DNA of 64,000 nt from Thermomonas beijingensis (lineage in GTDB: Bacteria; Pseudomonadota; Gammaproteobacteria; Xanthomonadales; Xanthomonadaceae): positions 310,001-374,000 of the forward strand of contig NZ_JAIQDJ010000001.1 of the NCBI RefSeq assembly GCF_020034655.1, read 5' to 3'. Of this stretch, positions 56,115 through 64,000 are shown in pieces (positions within the stretch are counted from its first letter, which is position 1; each line of letters opens with the position of its first letter). The notes beneath the pieces are model-generated. The model did no database searches. It was not told the origin of the DNA and saw only the letters and a list, made by a program, of their open reading frames with translations. The position numbers and the translations under genes are program-made.

Positions 56115-57452
56115 ATGACCGACACCGCTGTCGCTTCCAGCCGATTGGGCCACTTCAAGGCCGCACTGCGGCAATCACCGCCGCTGCTGTGGTCGTTTTT
56201 GTATTTCTTCTGCCTGTTGTGTGGCTATTACGTGCTGCGCCCGGTACGTGAAGCGATGGGCGCATCCAGCGACGTCAATGCCCTGTTTCCACCGGCGATG
56301 ATTGGCTGGTTTGCCAGGCACGGCGTCGCACTCAAGGAATTGCAGCTGCAAGTGTTATTCACCTGCACCTTCCTGATCATGCTGGTATTGCAGCCGGTGT
56401 ATGGCTGGGTGGTCAGCCGCTGGCCACGGCGGGTCTTCCTGCCGGCGGTGTACGGGTTTTTCATCGTCACCCTGCTGGGGTTTTATGCCCTGTTCGATAG
56501 TGGCGTTGCCGGGCGCGGGATGGCGTTCTTCCTGTGGATTACGGTGTTCAACCTGTTTGCGGTCGCGGTGTTCTGGAGCTTCATGGCCGATGTGTGGTCA
56601 GACACCGAAGCGCGCAGCTATTACGGTTATATCGGCGCGGCTGGCACCGTGGGCGCCATCCTCGGGCCAATCCTGACCCGCGCATTGGTGGAGCGCATCG
56701 GCATCGCGCATTTGATGCTGGTGTCGGCGGGATTTTTGGCGCTGTGCATTGGCTGCCTGCTGCGCTTGCGGCGTTATGCCGTGCAGCGGGAAACCCAGCG
56801 CAAATGGGTCAGTGGCGAAGTGCCGATGGGAGGCACGGTGTTTGCTGGCTTGAAGCTGGTGCTGCAAGAGCCGTTGCTGCGCTGGATGGCGGTGCTGTGC
56901 ATCTTCGGGGTGGGCGTGGGCACCTTGTTGTACAACGAACAAGCCGCGATCGTGCGCCAGTTCTACCCGGATCCGAAAGCCGCCACCGCCTATTACGCCA
57001 CGATTGATCTGGCGGTGAATATCCTGACCTTGCTGATCCAGCTCTTTGTGACGCGCCGCCTGCTGTCGCGGTTCGGGATTGCGCCGGCACTGTTGATTCC
57101 CGCCGGCGCGATTGTGCTTGGCTACGCCGCGTTGGCTGCGTCGCCATTACCGCTGCTAGTGGCGGTGGTGCAGGTGATCACCCGCAGTAGCGAGTTTTCC
57201 TTGAACAAACCCGCACGCGAAACCATCTACACCCGGGTCGCGCGCGAGTGGCGCTACAAGGCTGGTGCGGCGATTGACACCGTGATCTATCGCGGCGGTG
57301 ACCTCACCTTCGTGTGGGTGCACAAGCTGCTGTCGGGCTTCGGTTCCACGGCGGTGTTTGGCGCGGGCACAGTGGTTGCGGCAGCGTTCGCGTTGGGCGC
57401 ATGGAAAGTGGTGGGTGAGGCGAAGAAGCTGCCAGAAGCAAGAAGCCGCTAA
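56115..57452 (+). CDS. ATP/ADP translocase (NTT)-like / MFS-type carrier
   Basis: Polytopic membrane protein of 445 residues, about eleven to twelve helices. The pattern of SFLYFFCLLCGYYVLRPVREAMG (first helix, in part), FWSFMADVWS, YGYIGAAGTVGAILGP and the late LNKPARETIYTRV and IYRGGD motifs fit the TLC/NTT ATP-ADP antiporter-like family, which in obligate intracellular bacteria imports host ATP. Free-living relatives exist, and their substrates are mostly unknown. ATG 56115 is chosen because the helices start soon after. The terminator at 57461 separates it from convergent fadE. Confidence 0.78.
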   Translation: MTDTAVASSRLGHFKAALRQSPPLLWSFLYFFCLLCGYYVLRPVREAMGASSDVNALFPPAMIGWFARHGVALKELQLQVLFTCTFLIMLVLQPVYGWVVSRWPRRVFLPAVYGFFIVTLLGFYALFDSGVAGRGMAFFLWITVFNLFAVAVFWSFMADVWSDTEARSYYGYIGAAGTVGAILGPILTRALVERIGIAHLMLVSAGFLALCIGCLLRLRRYAVQRETQRKWVSGEVPMGGTVFAGLKLVLQEPLLRWMAVLCIFGVGVGTLLYNEQAAIVRQFYPDPKAATAYYATIDLAVNILTLLIQLFVTRRLLSRFGIAPALLIPAGAIVLGYAALAASPLPLLVAVVQVITRSSEFSLNKPARETIYTRVAREWRYKAGAAIDTVIYRGGDLTFVWVHKLLSGFGSTAVFGAGTVVAAAFALGAWKVVGEAKKLPEARSR

Positions 57453-57460
57453 GAGGATAC

Positions 57461-57487
57461 AAAAACGGCGAGCCTAAGCCCGCCGTT
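57461..57487 (-). terminator. Intrinsic terminator of fadE
   Basis: AACGGCG / CGCCGTT stem, extended by a G-rich mid-part, followed on the minus strand by TTTTTG. It lies between the convergent carrier gene and fadE. Confidence 0.85.
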
Positions 57488-57505
57488 GGTTGAACTCCGA
57501 TGTCC

Positions 57506-59980
57506 TCATGCCACCGCGCGCGTACCAGGTTGCGCATGGCCATCGTAATAACTGGCTGCGCGTAATTCGTGCGCATCAAAATCATCCACGCTGATGGTGT
57601 CGATGGTCAGCTCACGCAGCTCTTCCAACTGCTTGCGTTCGTCCTGCGTGATCCAGCCTTCGCGCACGCCTTCGTCCAATTGCGAGGCAAAATCCAGCGC
57701 TTCGATATCCTTGGTTTTGAGCGCCTTCAAGAATTTGCGCTCCACCGGTTCGGCCAGGATGGCGCGGGTCAGATAGCTGTTGATGCGGCCGCCGGGGTTG
57801 TGTGCACCCGGGGTCAAAAACACCCCGTGAGCCAAGCGGTCGCGTGCCTCGTTCGGGTTCATCAGCAAGCTGGCTACACGATGCGACAGGCGGTCACCGG
57901 GTGCCACGGCGCGGCGGCCCCACGGGAAGACCACCGGCCACAACAACCAGCCCAGCGGTTTGATCGGGAAGTTGCGCAGCGCCTGCGACAGTGCCAATTC
58001 GATTTCATAGGCGCTGTTGTGGAAGGCCCATGCCAGCAATGGTTTGTCGGCCTCGGGGCAACCTTCGTCATGATGCCGCTTGAGCACCGCACCCATCATG
58101 TACAGATGGCTGAGCACATCACCCAAACGGCCCGACAGCGACTCCTTGAACTTCAGGCGTCCGCCCAGCGCACCCAGCGACACGTCGGTCAGCAGCGCCA
58201 GATTGGCAGCATAGCGGTTGAGTTTGCGGAAGAACTTCCTGGTGTAGGCATCACCTGCGGTGACCTGCAGGCGCGAACCGGTCAGGCCAAACCAGAACGA
58301 GCGCGTGGCATTGGACATCGCGCCGCCAATATGCGCATACAGCGCACCATCCAGCGCCTCCAGCCCGGCCTTGCCGTCCGGGTCTTGCGCGGCCTTCATT
58401 TCCTTGAGGATATAGGGGTGACACAGGATCGAGCCCTGCCCGAAGATCAGCAGGCTGCGGGTCATGATGTTGGCACCTTCCACCGTGATCGCAATCGGCG
58501 CGGCCTGCCATGAGCGCCCGGCAAAGTTGCGTGGGCCCAAGATGATGCCCTTGCCGCCGATCACGTCCATGATGTCCTTGGCGATGTCGCGGCCGGCATT
58601 GGTGCAGTGATATTTGGCAATCGCCGACGGCACCGACGGTACATCACCGCGATCCACCGCCGCCGCCGTGGCTTGCGACAACGCGCTGATCGCATAGGCC
58701 TTGCCGCCAATCCGTGCCAGTGCTTCTTCCACGCCTTCAAAGCGGCCTACCGATAGCCCGAACTGCTTGCGAATCCGCGCATACGCGCCGGTCACCACTG
58801 CGCCAGCTTTGGCACCGCCGCTGGCGGTGGAGGGCAGGGTGATCGAGCGCCCCACCGCCAGACATTCGTTGAGCATGTTCCAGCCTTTGCCGGCCATGTC
58901 CACGCCACCAATCAGCTGGCTCAAGGGAATGAACACCTCGCGGCCGTGGATCGGGCCATTCTGGAACGGCGAGTTCAGCGGGAAGTGGCGACGCCCCACT
59001 TCCACCCCGGGGGTTTCCCGCGGCAGCAGCGCCAAGGTGATGCCGATATCGCGGGTATCGCCCAGCAGTGCGTCCGGGTCATACATGCGGAACGCCAGCC
59101 CGATCAGGGTGGAGACCGGGGCCAGGGTGATATAGCGCTTGTCGAACGTGAGCTTGATGCCCAGCACATTGGCACCATTCCACTCGCCTTTGCAGACAAT
59201 GCCGAAGTCCGGGATCGAAGTAGCATCGGAGCCGGCAAACGGCCCGGTCAGGCCAAAGCAGGGCACCTCGATGCCGCTGGCTAGGCGTGGCAGGTAATAG
59301 TCTTTCTGTTCCTGCGTGCCGTAATGGTTGATCAGCTCGCCCGGGCCCAGCGAATTGGGCACGCCCACGGTGGCACTGACCACACTGGAGATCGAGGCAA
59401 GCTTCTGGATCACCTTATGGTGCGCCAGCGCGGAAAACCCCAGCCCGCCGTATTGCTTGGGGATGATCATCCCGAAGAATTTGTGTTGCTTGATGAAATC
59501 CCACAGCGGCGGCGGCAGATCGGCATGCACATGGGTGATCTCCCAGTCATTGATTTGCTTGCACAACGCTTCCACCGGACCATCGAGAAAGGCTTGTTCC
59601 TCGGCGCTGAGCTGCGGCTTGGGGTAGGCCAACAGCTTGCTCCAATCGGGTTTGCCACTGAACAAATCACCCTCGAACCCCACCGAACCGGTTTCCAGTG
59701 CAATGCGCTCGGTCTGCGACAGGGGCGGCAGTGCTTTGCGCAAAAAGCCCAGCGCCGGGGCCGTGATCAGCGGCTTGCGGATGACTGGAATCAGCAGCAA
59801 CACCGCCACCGCGGCAGTCAGGGCGGCCAGCGCAATGACCGTGGTGTGGTTGGCTCCCAGCAGGTGGCAGGCGACCAGCAAGCAGGCTGCAAGTGCAGCC
59901 CATACCGCCAGCCGCAGGCGGTGATAGGCGGCAAAGGCGCTGGCAACCAGCAGGGCGAGGATGGGCAGGAAGATGCTCAT
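57506..59980 (-). CDS. fadE: Acyl-CoA dehydrogenase FadE
   Basis: First oxidation step of fatty-acid beta-oxidation. The protein has 824 residues, the long FadE type, with two to three N-terminal helices (about 1-70) that anchor it to the membrane. The acyl-CoA dehydrogenase core follows: FFGMIIPKQYGGLGFSALAH, LTGPFAGSDATSIPD (FAD/substrate), and later the helical domain with DIMDVIGGKGIILG. The C-terminal 250 residues are FadE-specific. ATG 59980 begins at the first helix. Divergent from a TetR-type gene with two palindromes over its promoter. Confidence 0.96.
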   Translation of the reverse strand: MSIFLPILALLVASAFAAYHRLRLAVWAALAACLLVACHLLGANHTTVIALAALTAAVAVLLLIPVIRKPLITAPALGFLRKALPPLSQTERIALETGSVGFEGDLFSGKPDWSKLLAYPKPQLSAEEQAFLDGPVEALCKQINDWEITHVHADLPPPLWDFIKQHKFFGMIIPKQYGGLGFSALAHHKVIQKLASISSVVSATVGVPNSLGPGELINHYGTQEQKDYYLPRLASGIEVPCFGLTGPFAGSDATSIPDFGIVCKGEWNGANVLGIKLTFDKRYITLAPVSTLIGLAFRMYDPDALLGDTRDIGITLALLPRETPGVEVGRRHFPLNSPFQNGPIHGREVFIPLSQLIGGVDMAGKGWNMLNECLAVGRSITLPSTASGGAKAGAVVTGAYARIRKQFGLSVGRFEGVEEALARIGGKAYAISALSQATAAAVDRGDVPSVPSAIAKYHCTNAGRDIAKDIMDVIGGKGIILGPRNFAGRSWQAAPIAITVEGANIMTRSLLIFGQGSILCHPYILKEMKAAQDPDGKAGLEALDGALYAHIGGAMSNATRSFWFGLTGSRLQVTAGDAYTRKFFRKLNRYAANLALLTDVSLGALGGRLKFKESLSGRLGDVLSHLYMMGAVLKRHHDEGCPEADKPLLAWAFHNSAYEIELALSQALRNFPIKPLGWLLWPVVFPWGRRAVAPGDRLSHRVASLLMNPNEARDRLAHGVFLTPGAHNPGGRINSYLTRAILAEPVERKFLKALKTKDIEALDFASQLDEGVREGWITQDERKQLEELRELTIDTISVDDFDAHELRAASYYDGHAQPGTRAVA

Positions 59981-60045
59981 AACGGGGCTCTCTTGGCGCA
60001 GTCAATCGGAAGGGCAGAGGTTGCGATGGCATCCGGCAATCTCTA

Positions 60046-60090
60046 CCATACGCCCTAGTATGGGCATTGCGCGTTAGCTGTCAACGCGCA
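60046..60090 (-). promoter_or_regulatory. fadE promoter overlapped by two operator-like palindromes
   Basis: On the minus strand TTGACA (60084-60079), 17 bases, then ATACTA (60061-60056). Palindrome A, TGCGCGTT / AACGCGCA (60068-60075 / 60083-60090, 7-base spacer), covers the -35. Palindrome B, CCATAC / GTATGG (60046-60051 / 60058-60063, 6-base spacer), covers the -10. A repressor bound to either would block RNA polymerase; the TetR-type gene divergently next to it is the natural candidate. Confidence 0.65.
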
Positions 60091-60147
60091 AAAAAGAGTG
60101 AAAACTCAGCATACTGGTACCGACGCAGGCGTATGGAAGTATCACTG

Positions 60148-60723
60148 ATGACTGAAACCGCACTTCGCAACAAGCGCTTGAGTGCCGACGATTGGACTCG
60201 AGAGGCGCTTGCGCAGATGGCCGAATTGGGGGTGGCTGCAGTGGCCGTTGAACCCATCGCGCGCCGATTGAAAGTCACCAAGGGCAGCTTCTACTGGCAC
60301 TTCCCGTCACGCGATGCGCTATTGCAGGCAGCACTGGAGCGCTGGGAACGCGATGAACAAGCTGCCTACGGCGCACTGCAGTCGATCCAAGACCCTGGCG
60401 AGCGCTTGCGGGCACTGTTTCAATTGATCACCCAGCACAACAAAACCCACATCATCTACTCCGAACTGCTCAAGGGTGCCGAGCATCCCGCAGTGCAGAC
60501 GGTATTGGAACATGTGCTGGAACGCCGCATCGGCTTTCTGTTTTCCTCCTTTCGGCAGGCCGGGCTCAATCAGAAAGATGCGCTGCATCGTGCGCGCATG
60601 ACGTATGCCGTGTATGTCGGGTTCTTGCAGTTGGAACAGGCCAACATTCGCAACCGCAAACCAGTAGACGGCGCGGAGGGCTATATCTCGCACATGATGG
60701 CGACTTTGATTCCTTCCACCTGA
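60148..60723 (+). CDS. TetR/AcrR family transcriptional regulator, likely fadE regulator
   Basis: DNA-binding protein of 191 residues. The N-terminal helix-turn-helix is VEPIARRLKVTKGSFYWHFPSRDALL, the standard TetR pattern; the rest is a helical ligand-binding domain. ATG 60148 has GGAAGT about 8 bp upstream; ATG 60133 is an alternative adding five residues. Divergent from fadE across 167 bp containing two palindromes, so it probably represses fadE and itself, with an acyl-CoA or fatty acid as inducer. This is inferred from the location, as in FadR/PsrA systems. Confidence 0.88.
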   Translation: MTETALRNKRLSADDWTREALAQMAELGVAAVAVEPIARRLKVTKGSFYWHFPSRDALLQAALERWERDEQAAYGALQSIQDPGERLRALFQLITQHNKTHIIYSELLKGAEHPAVQTVLEHVLERRIGFLFSSFRQAGLNQKDALHRARMTYAVYVGFLQLEQANIRNRKPVDGAEGYISHMMATLIPST

Positions 60724-60818
60724 AGCCACACCTTGCGCACCAAGGGCGCGCTCGGCATTTTTCTGCAAACGATTTCAATCCAATAAACGAGCCCGCAAAG
60801 GGCCGGGAACCTACGCCA

Positions 60819-62570
60819 ATGACCAGCAAGCTTGAATCCCTGAACCAATGGGTGGCCGATGTCGCCCAGCTGACCCAGCCCGATGCCATCCACTGGTGCG
60901 ATGGCAGCGATGCCGAAAGCGCCGCGCTCAAGGCACACATGCTGGCTGACGGTACCCTGATCGAACTCAATCAGCACACCCATCCGGGCAGCACCTTGCA
61001 TCGCTCCCATCCCGACGATGTGGCGCGCGTGGAGCATCTCACCTTCGTCTGCACGCCCGAGCGCGAAGACGCCGGCCCCAACAATCATTGGATGGCCCCG
61101 AGTGAAGCGCACGCCAAGATCGATGCACTGTTTGACGGCTGCATGCGTGGCCGCACGCTGTATGTCATTCCCTATTGCATGGGCCCGATTGATTCGCCCT
61201 TGTCGCGCTGCGGTGTGGAAATCACCGATTCGCCCTACGTGGTGGCCAATATGCGGATCATGACCCGCATGGGCGCGCCGGCACTGGCGCGCATCGAGCG
61301 CGAAGGTCACTTCGTGAAGGGCTTGCATTCCACCGGCGAGCTGGACCCCAACCGCCGCTTCATCATGCACTTCCCGCAAGAGCTCACCATCAAGTCCTTC
61401 GGTTCCGGCTATGGCGGCAATGCGTTGCTGGGCAAGAAGTGCCACGCCCTGCGCATCGCCAGTCATCAGGCGCGTCAAGAAGGCTGGTTGGCCGAACACA
61501 TGCTGATTCTTGGCATCGAAAACCCGCAAGGCGACACCCACTACATCGCCGCTGCGTTTCCATCGGCCTGTGGCAAGACCAATCTTGCGATGTTGATTCC
61601 GCCGGAAGGCTATTTAAAGGACGGCTGGAAAGTCTGGACCATTGGCGATGACATCTGCTGGATGCGCCCCGGCCCCGACGGCCGCCTGTATGCCATCAAC
61701 CCCGAAGCCGGCTTCTTCGGTGTGGCCCCCGGTACCTCGAAAAAATCCAACCCCAACGCGCTGGCCTCGATCCAGTCCAACACCATCTTCACCAATGTCG
61801 GCGTGACGGCCGACAACCAGCCGTGGTGGGAAGGCATCGACAACGGGCAAGCCCCGATGACCGATTGGCAGGGCCAGCCGTATAACCCGGCGGTGCGTCC
61901 GGCCGCGCATCCCAATTCGCGCTTCACGGTCAGTGCCAAGCAATGCCCCAGCTATTCGGACATGGCCGAAGACCCGCACGGCGTGCCGATTTCCGCGATC
62001 GTGTTTGGCGGCCGCCGCGCCTCGCTGGTGCCGCTGGTGTTCGAGGCCCGCGACTGGACGCATGGCGTGCTGGTCGGTGCCGCGATGGGTTCGGAAACCA
62101 CGGCGGCGGCTACCGGCGCGGTGGGCGTGATGCGGCGCGACCCGATGGCGATGAAGCCGTTCTGCGGCTACAACTTCGCCGACTACTTCGGTCACTGGCT
62201 ATCGTTCGACCAGCCGGGCGCGCAGCTGCCCAAGGTCTTCCACGTCAACTGGTTCCGCAAGGGCGACGATGGCAAGTTCCTGTGGCCGGGCTTCGGCGAC
62301 AACCTGCGCGTGCTGGAGTGGATGATCAATCGCGTCGATGGCAAGGTGGGTGTGCAAGCGACCCCGATTGGCAACCTCCCCATCGAGGCCGACCTCAACC
62401 TCGACGGCGTGACCCTCAGCGACGAAGCCCACGCCAAATTGTTCGGCATCGACCACGCCGGTTGGCAAGCCGAATTCGCCAGCATTGGTGATTACCTCGC
62501 CGAATACGGCCCGCGTCTGCCGCAGGCGCTGAAAGACGAACAGCAGCGGATTGCGCAGGCGTTGGGGTGA
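60819..62570 (+). CDS. pckG: Phosphoenolpyruvate carboxykinase (GTP)
   Basis: Gluconeogenic conversion of oxaloacetate to PEP. The 583-residue protein belongs to the GTP-dependent class: the P-loop [16 protein letters not shown] with the reactive cysteine, [46 protein letters not shown] (in part), and the guanine-binding segment [17 protein letters not shown]. The start is ATG 60819. It follows the TetR-type gene by 95 bp. With fadE nearby, the region serves growth on fatty acids, where gluconeogenesis is needed. Confidence 0.97.
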   Translation: MTSKLESLNQWVADVAQLTQPDAIHWCDGSDAESAALKAHMLADGTLIELNQHTHPGSTLHRSHPDDVARVEHLTFVCTPEREDAGPNNHWMAPSEAHAKIDALFDGCMRGRTLYVIPYCMGPIDSPLSRCGVEITDSPYVVANMRIMTRMGAPALARIEREGHFVKGLHSTGELDPNRRFIMHFPQELTIKSFGSGYGGNALLGKKCHALRIASHQARQEGWLAEHMLILGIENPQGDTHYIAAAFPSACGKTNLAMLIPPEGYLKDGWKVWTIGDDICWMRPGPDGRLYAINPEAGFFGVAPGTSKKSNPNALASIQSNTIFTNVGVTADNQPWWEGIDNGQAPMTDWQGQPYNPAVRPAAHPNSRFTVSAKQCPSYSDMAEDPHGVPISAIVFGGRRASLVPLVFEARDWTHGVLVGAAMGSETTAAATGAVGVMRRDPMAMKPFCGYNFADYFGHWLSFDQPGAQLPKVFHVNWFRKGDDGKFLWPGFGDNLRVLEWMINRVDGKVGVQATPIGNLPIEADLNLDGVTLSDEAHAKLFGIDHAGWQAEFASIGDYLAEYGPRLPQALKDEQQRIAQALG

Positions 62571-62597
62571 CTTGCCCCGCAGCTGTGTTGCGTTCAC

Positions 62598-62634
62598 CCA
62601 AGCCCCGGCGCGCAAGCCCGGGGCTTGGTATTTC
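62598..62634 (+). terminator. Intrinsic terminator of pckG
   Basis: Eleven-base-pair perfect stem CCAAGCCCCGG / CCGGGGCTTGG with a 9-base loop, followed by a short TATTTCT tail, 28 bp after the pckG stop. Confidence 0.85.
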
Positions 62635-62730
62635 TGGCGGGTAAGCGGCCTTGGCCCAGGCGGGGTTCCGCGGGGTGGTTGCGAGCGAAACTGAATACGC
62701 CTTTAGTCACATGAATGCGCACTGAGGGGC

Positions 62731-62760
62731 TTGTTAAAGAATTGTTGACTGGTCTATAGT
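62731..62760 (+). promoter_or_regulatory. Promoter of the TonB-dependent receptor gene
   Basis: TTGTTA (62731-62736), 18-base spacer, TATAGT (62755-62760), about 75 bp before the ATG. The word TTTAGTCAC occurs at 62702-62710 and again near 62803-62811, on either side of this promoter; its meaning is unknown. Confidence 0.6.
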
Positions 62761-62835
62761 CAGCGGGTCAGGCCCATTGAGGCCAGGCGACCTTGTACTT
62801 TTTTAGTCACTTCGTCCCAATGGGGGTTACACACA

Positions 62836-64000
62836 ATGGCTTCTAATTACCTTGCCAAAGGCCTGAAGCGCAGCGCACTCACGATTGCGCTGGGTCTTTG
62901 CTTCGCCGGCGGCGTGCAGGCGCAGAGCACCAGTGGTGCCATTTCAGGCTCCGCTCCGGCTGGCTCCACCGTCACCATTTCCAATAACAGCGGTTTGAGT
63001 CGCACCATCACGGTTGATGCAAGCGGCCGCTTCAACGCGGGCAACCTGCCGGTTGGCAACTACACCGTAACCTCGGGCAGCAACAAGCGTGAAGCGCTTG
63101 TGACGGTCGGCGGTAACTCGTCGGTCTCGTTCGAAGGCGGCGAAAAAACGTTGGACACCGTGACCGTGACGGGTTCGTCCATTGCTGCAATCGACGTCAC
63201 CGCAACCGATACCCGCTCGGTGTTGACCGCGCAACAGATCGAGCGTCTGCCGCTGGCACGTTCGGCTGAGTCCATCGCCCTGCTGGCCCCGGGTGCAGTG
63301 TCCGGTGCGGCTGGTTTCTTCGGTGGCCTCGTGTCGTTTGGCGGTGCCGGCGTTTCTGAAAACGCCTATTACGTCAACGGTTACTTCACCGGTGAGCCGC
63401 TGTCTAACCTGGGTGGTTTCTCGCTGCCGTTCGGCGCAGTCGAACAGCAGGAAACCTTCATTGGTGGCTATAGCGCCAAGTACGGTCGTTCCGATGGTGG
63501 TGTGATCAACCAGATTGGTAAGCGCGGCACCAATGAATGGCACTTCGGTGGTCAAGTGACCTACACCCCGAAGGGTCTGCGTGGTTATAACGATGATTTG
63601 TACCTGCCGAATGTGGACTTCTCGGGTGCCAACGCAAATACCGCATTGCCGCATACCTGCGGTGATTCCGGGACTGCTCTTTGCCAATACCAGTACGAGG
63701 ATCCGACGAAGGCCGGGAAGTTGTATTCGCGTGGCGATCAATCGAATGCCTGGCGTCATTCCTACAACCTGTATGCAGGTGGCCCGATCGTGAAAGATCG
63801 GTTGTTCTTCTATGTCGCCGGTGAGTGGACAAAGAATGAATCCATCAGCTCGCCGAACGCACTTTCGGCAGCGTACAAGCCGGGCCATACCCGCCAGACC
63901 GCCAGCACCACGGATACGCCGAAGTTCTACGCCAAGTTGGATTGGAGCATTACCGACAATCACTTCCTGGAACTGACCTACCTGCAGCAGAAGACGGATA
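62836..64000 (+). CDS. Oar-like TonB-dependent outer-membrane receptor, N-terminal part (3' end outside window)
   Basis: The frame is open from ATG 62836 to the window edge (388 codons). Signal peptide about 1-29 (LTIALGLCFAGGVQAQ). Residues about 30-100 form a carboxypeptidase-like regulatory (CarboxypepD_reg) beta domain (GSTVTISNNSGLSRTI, GRFNAGNLPVGNYTV). The plug follows (LDTVTVTGSSI, TAQQIERLPLARSAESIALLAPG, IGGYSAKYGRSDGGVINQI), then the first barrel strands. This layout is that of Oar-type receptors, large ones of about 1000 residues. Substrate unknown. The promoter is at 62731-62760. Confidence 0.9.
   Translation, partial: MASNYLAKGLKRSALTIALGLCFAGGVQAQSTSGAISGSAPAGSTVTISNNSGLSRTITVDASGRFNAGNLPVGNYTVTSGSNKREALVTVGGNSSVSFEGGEKTLDTVTVTGSSIAAIDVTATDTRSVLTAQQIERLPLARSAESIALLAPGAVSGAAGFFGGLVSFGGAGVSENAYYVNGYFTGEPLSNLGGFSLPFGAVEQQETFIGGYSAKYGRSDGGVINQIGKRGTNEWHFGGQVTYTPKGLRGYNDDLYLPNVDFSGANANTALPHTCGDSGTALCQYQYEDPTKAGKLYSRGDQSNAWRHSYNLYAGGPIVKDRLFFYVAGEWTKNESISSPNALSAAYKPGHTRQTASTTDTPKFYAKLDWSITDNHFLELTYLQQKTD

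Overview
The window is a gene-dense, G+C-rich stretch of bacterial chromosome. Gene content and order point to a gammaproteobacterium of the Xanthomonadaceae/Lysobacteraceae (Lysobacter, Thermomonas, Pseudoxanthomonas or Stenotrophomonas-like). This is inferred from the glutaredoxin-rhodanese fusion, the DUF3348/DUF802/OmpA/DUF2894 cluster, the Oar-like TonB receptor, the lysine-rich H1-like protein and an SAH riboswitch in front of ahcY; no 16S rRNA is present to confirm it. I found no tRNA, rRNA, CRISPR array, transposase or prophage.

Region by region. 1-12.9 kb is housekeeping: the 3' part of PEP carboxylase; a glutathione-dependent formaldehyde detoxification pair (class III ADH + S-formylglutathione hydrolase); a PP-loop ATP pyrophosphatase; DegV; AMP nucleosidase + DUF924; the three-domain Grx4 fusion; an aminotransferase + SGNH hydrolase pair; rsgA overlapping a QEGLA/DUF1704 protein with an HExxxH motif. 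12.9-16.5 kb is an accessory patch: about 450 bp without a recognisable gene, an ankyrin-like ORF that may be frameshifted, and a solitary PcfJ-like protein. 16.5-28.5 kb holds a gltS-dadA-membrane protein operon, maeB, rimK, an OmpR-type two-component pair, ilvE, a DUF4124-like secreted protein and metF.

28.6-33.1 kb carries the most interesting unit: four translationally coupled genes (DUF3348, DUF802, a MotB/OmpA-like protein, DUF2894), with an SRPBCC gene 68 bp after. The DUF802 protein has a four-helix MotA/ExbB/TolQ-like layout and a long helical tail. Its partner has a MotB-type membrane aspartate and an OmpA peptidoglycan-binding domain. Together they look like an ion-driven, cell-wall-anchored stator complex of unknown function.

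33-40 kb is methyl-cycle metabolism: ahcY under an SAH riboswitch, and metK. Between them lie the ABC-F protein Uup, a redoxin and an unusual zinc-ribbon SDR. 40-49 kb holds a YdjM-like membrane protein, dusB, a nucleoside-type MFS carrier with a ribokinase, a GGDEF protein, the QmcA-NfeD pair, and gcvT/gcvH (gcvP is not in the window). The 840-bp gap after gcvH contains a strong promoter and a strong terminator 183 nt apart, either a small RNA or an attenuated leader of the H1-like gene. 50-64 kb holds a serine beta-lactamase-family enzyme, LemA + a long M48 protease, a GMC oxidoreductase, an ATP/ADP-translocase-like carrier, fadE with a divergent TetR regulator and paired operator-like palindromes, GTP-type PEP carboxykinase, and the 5' part of an Oar-like TonB-dependent receptor that runs off the window.
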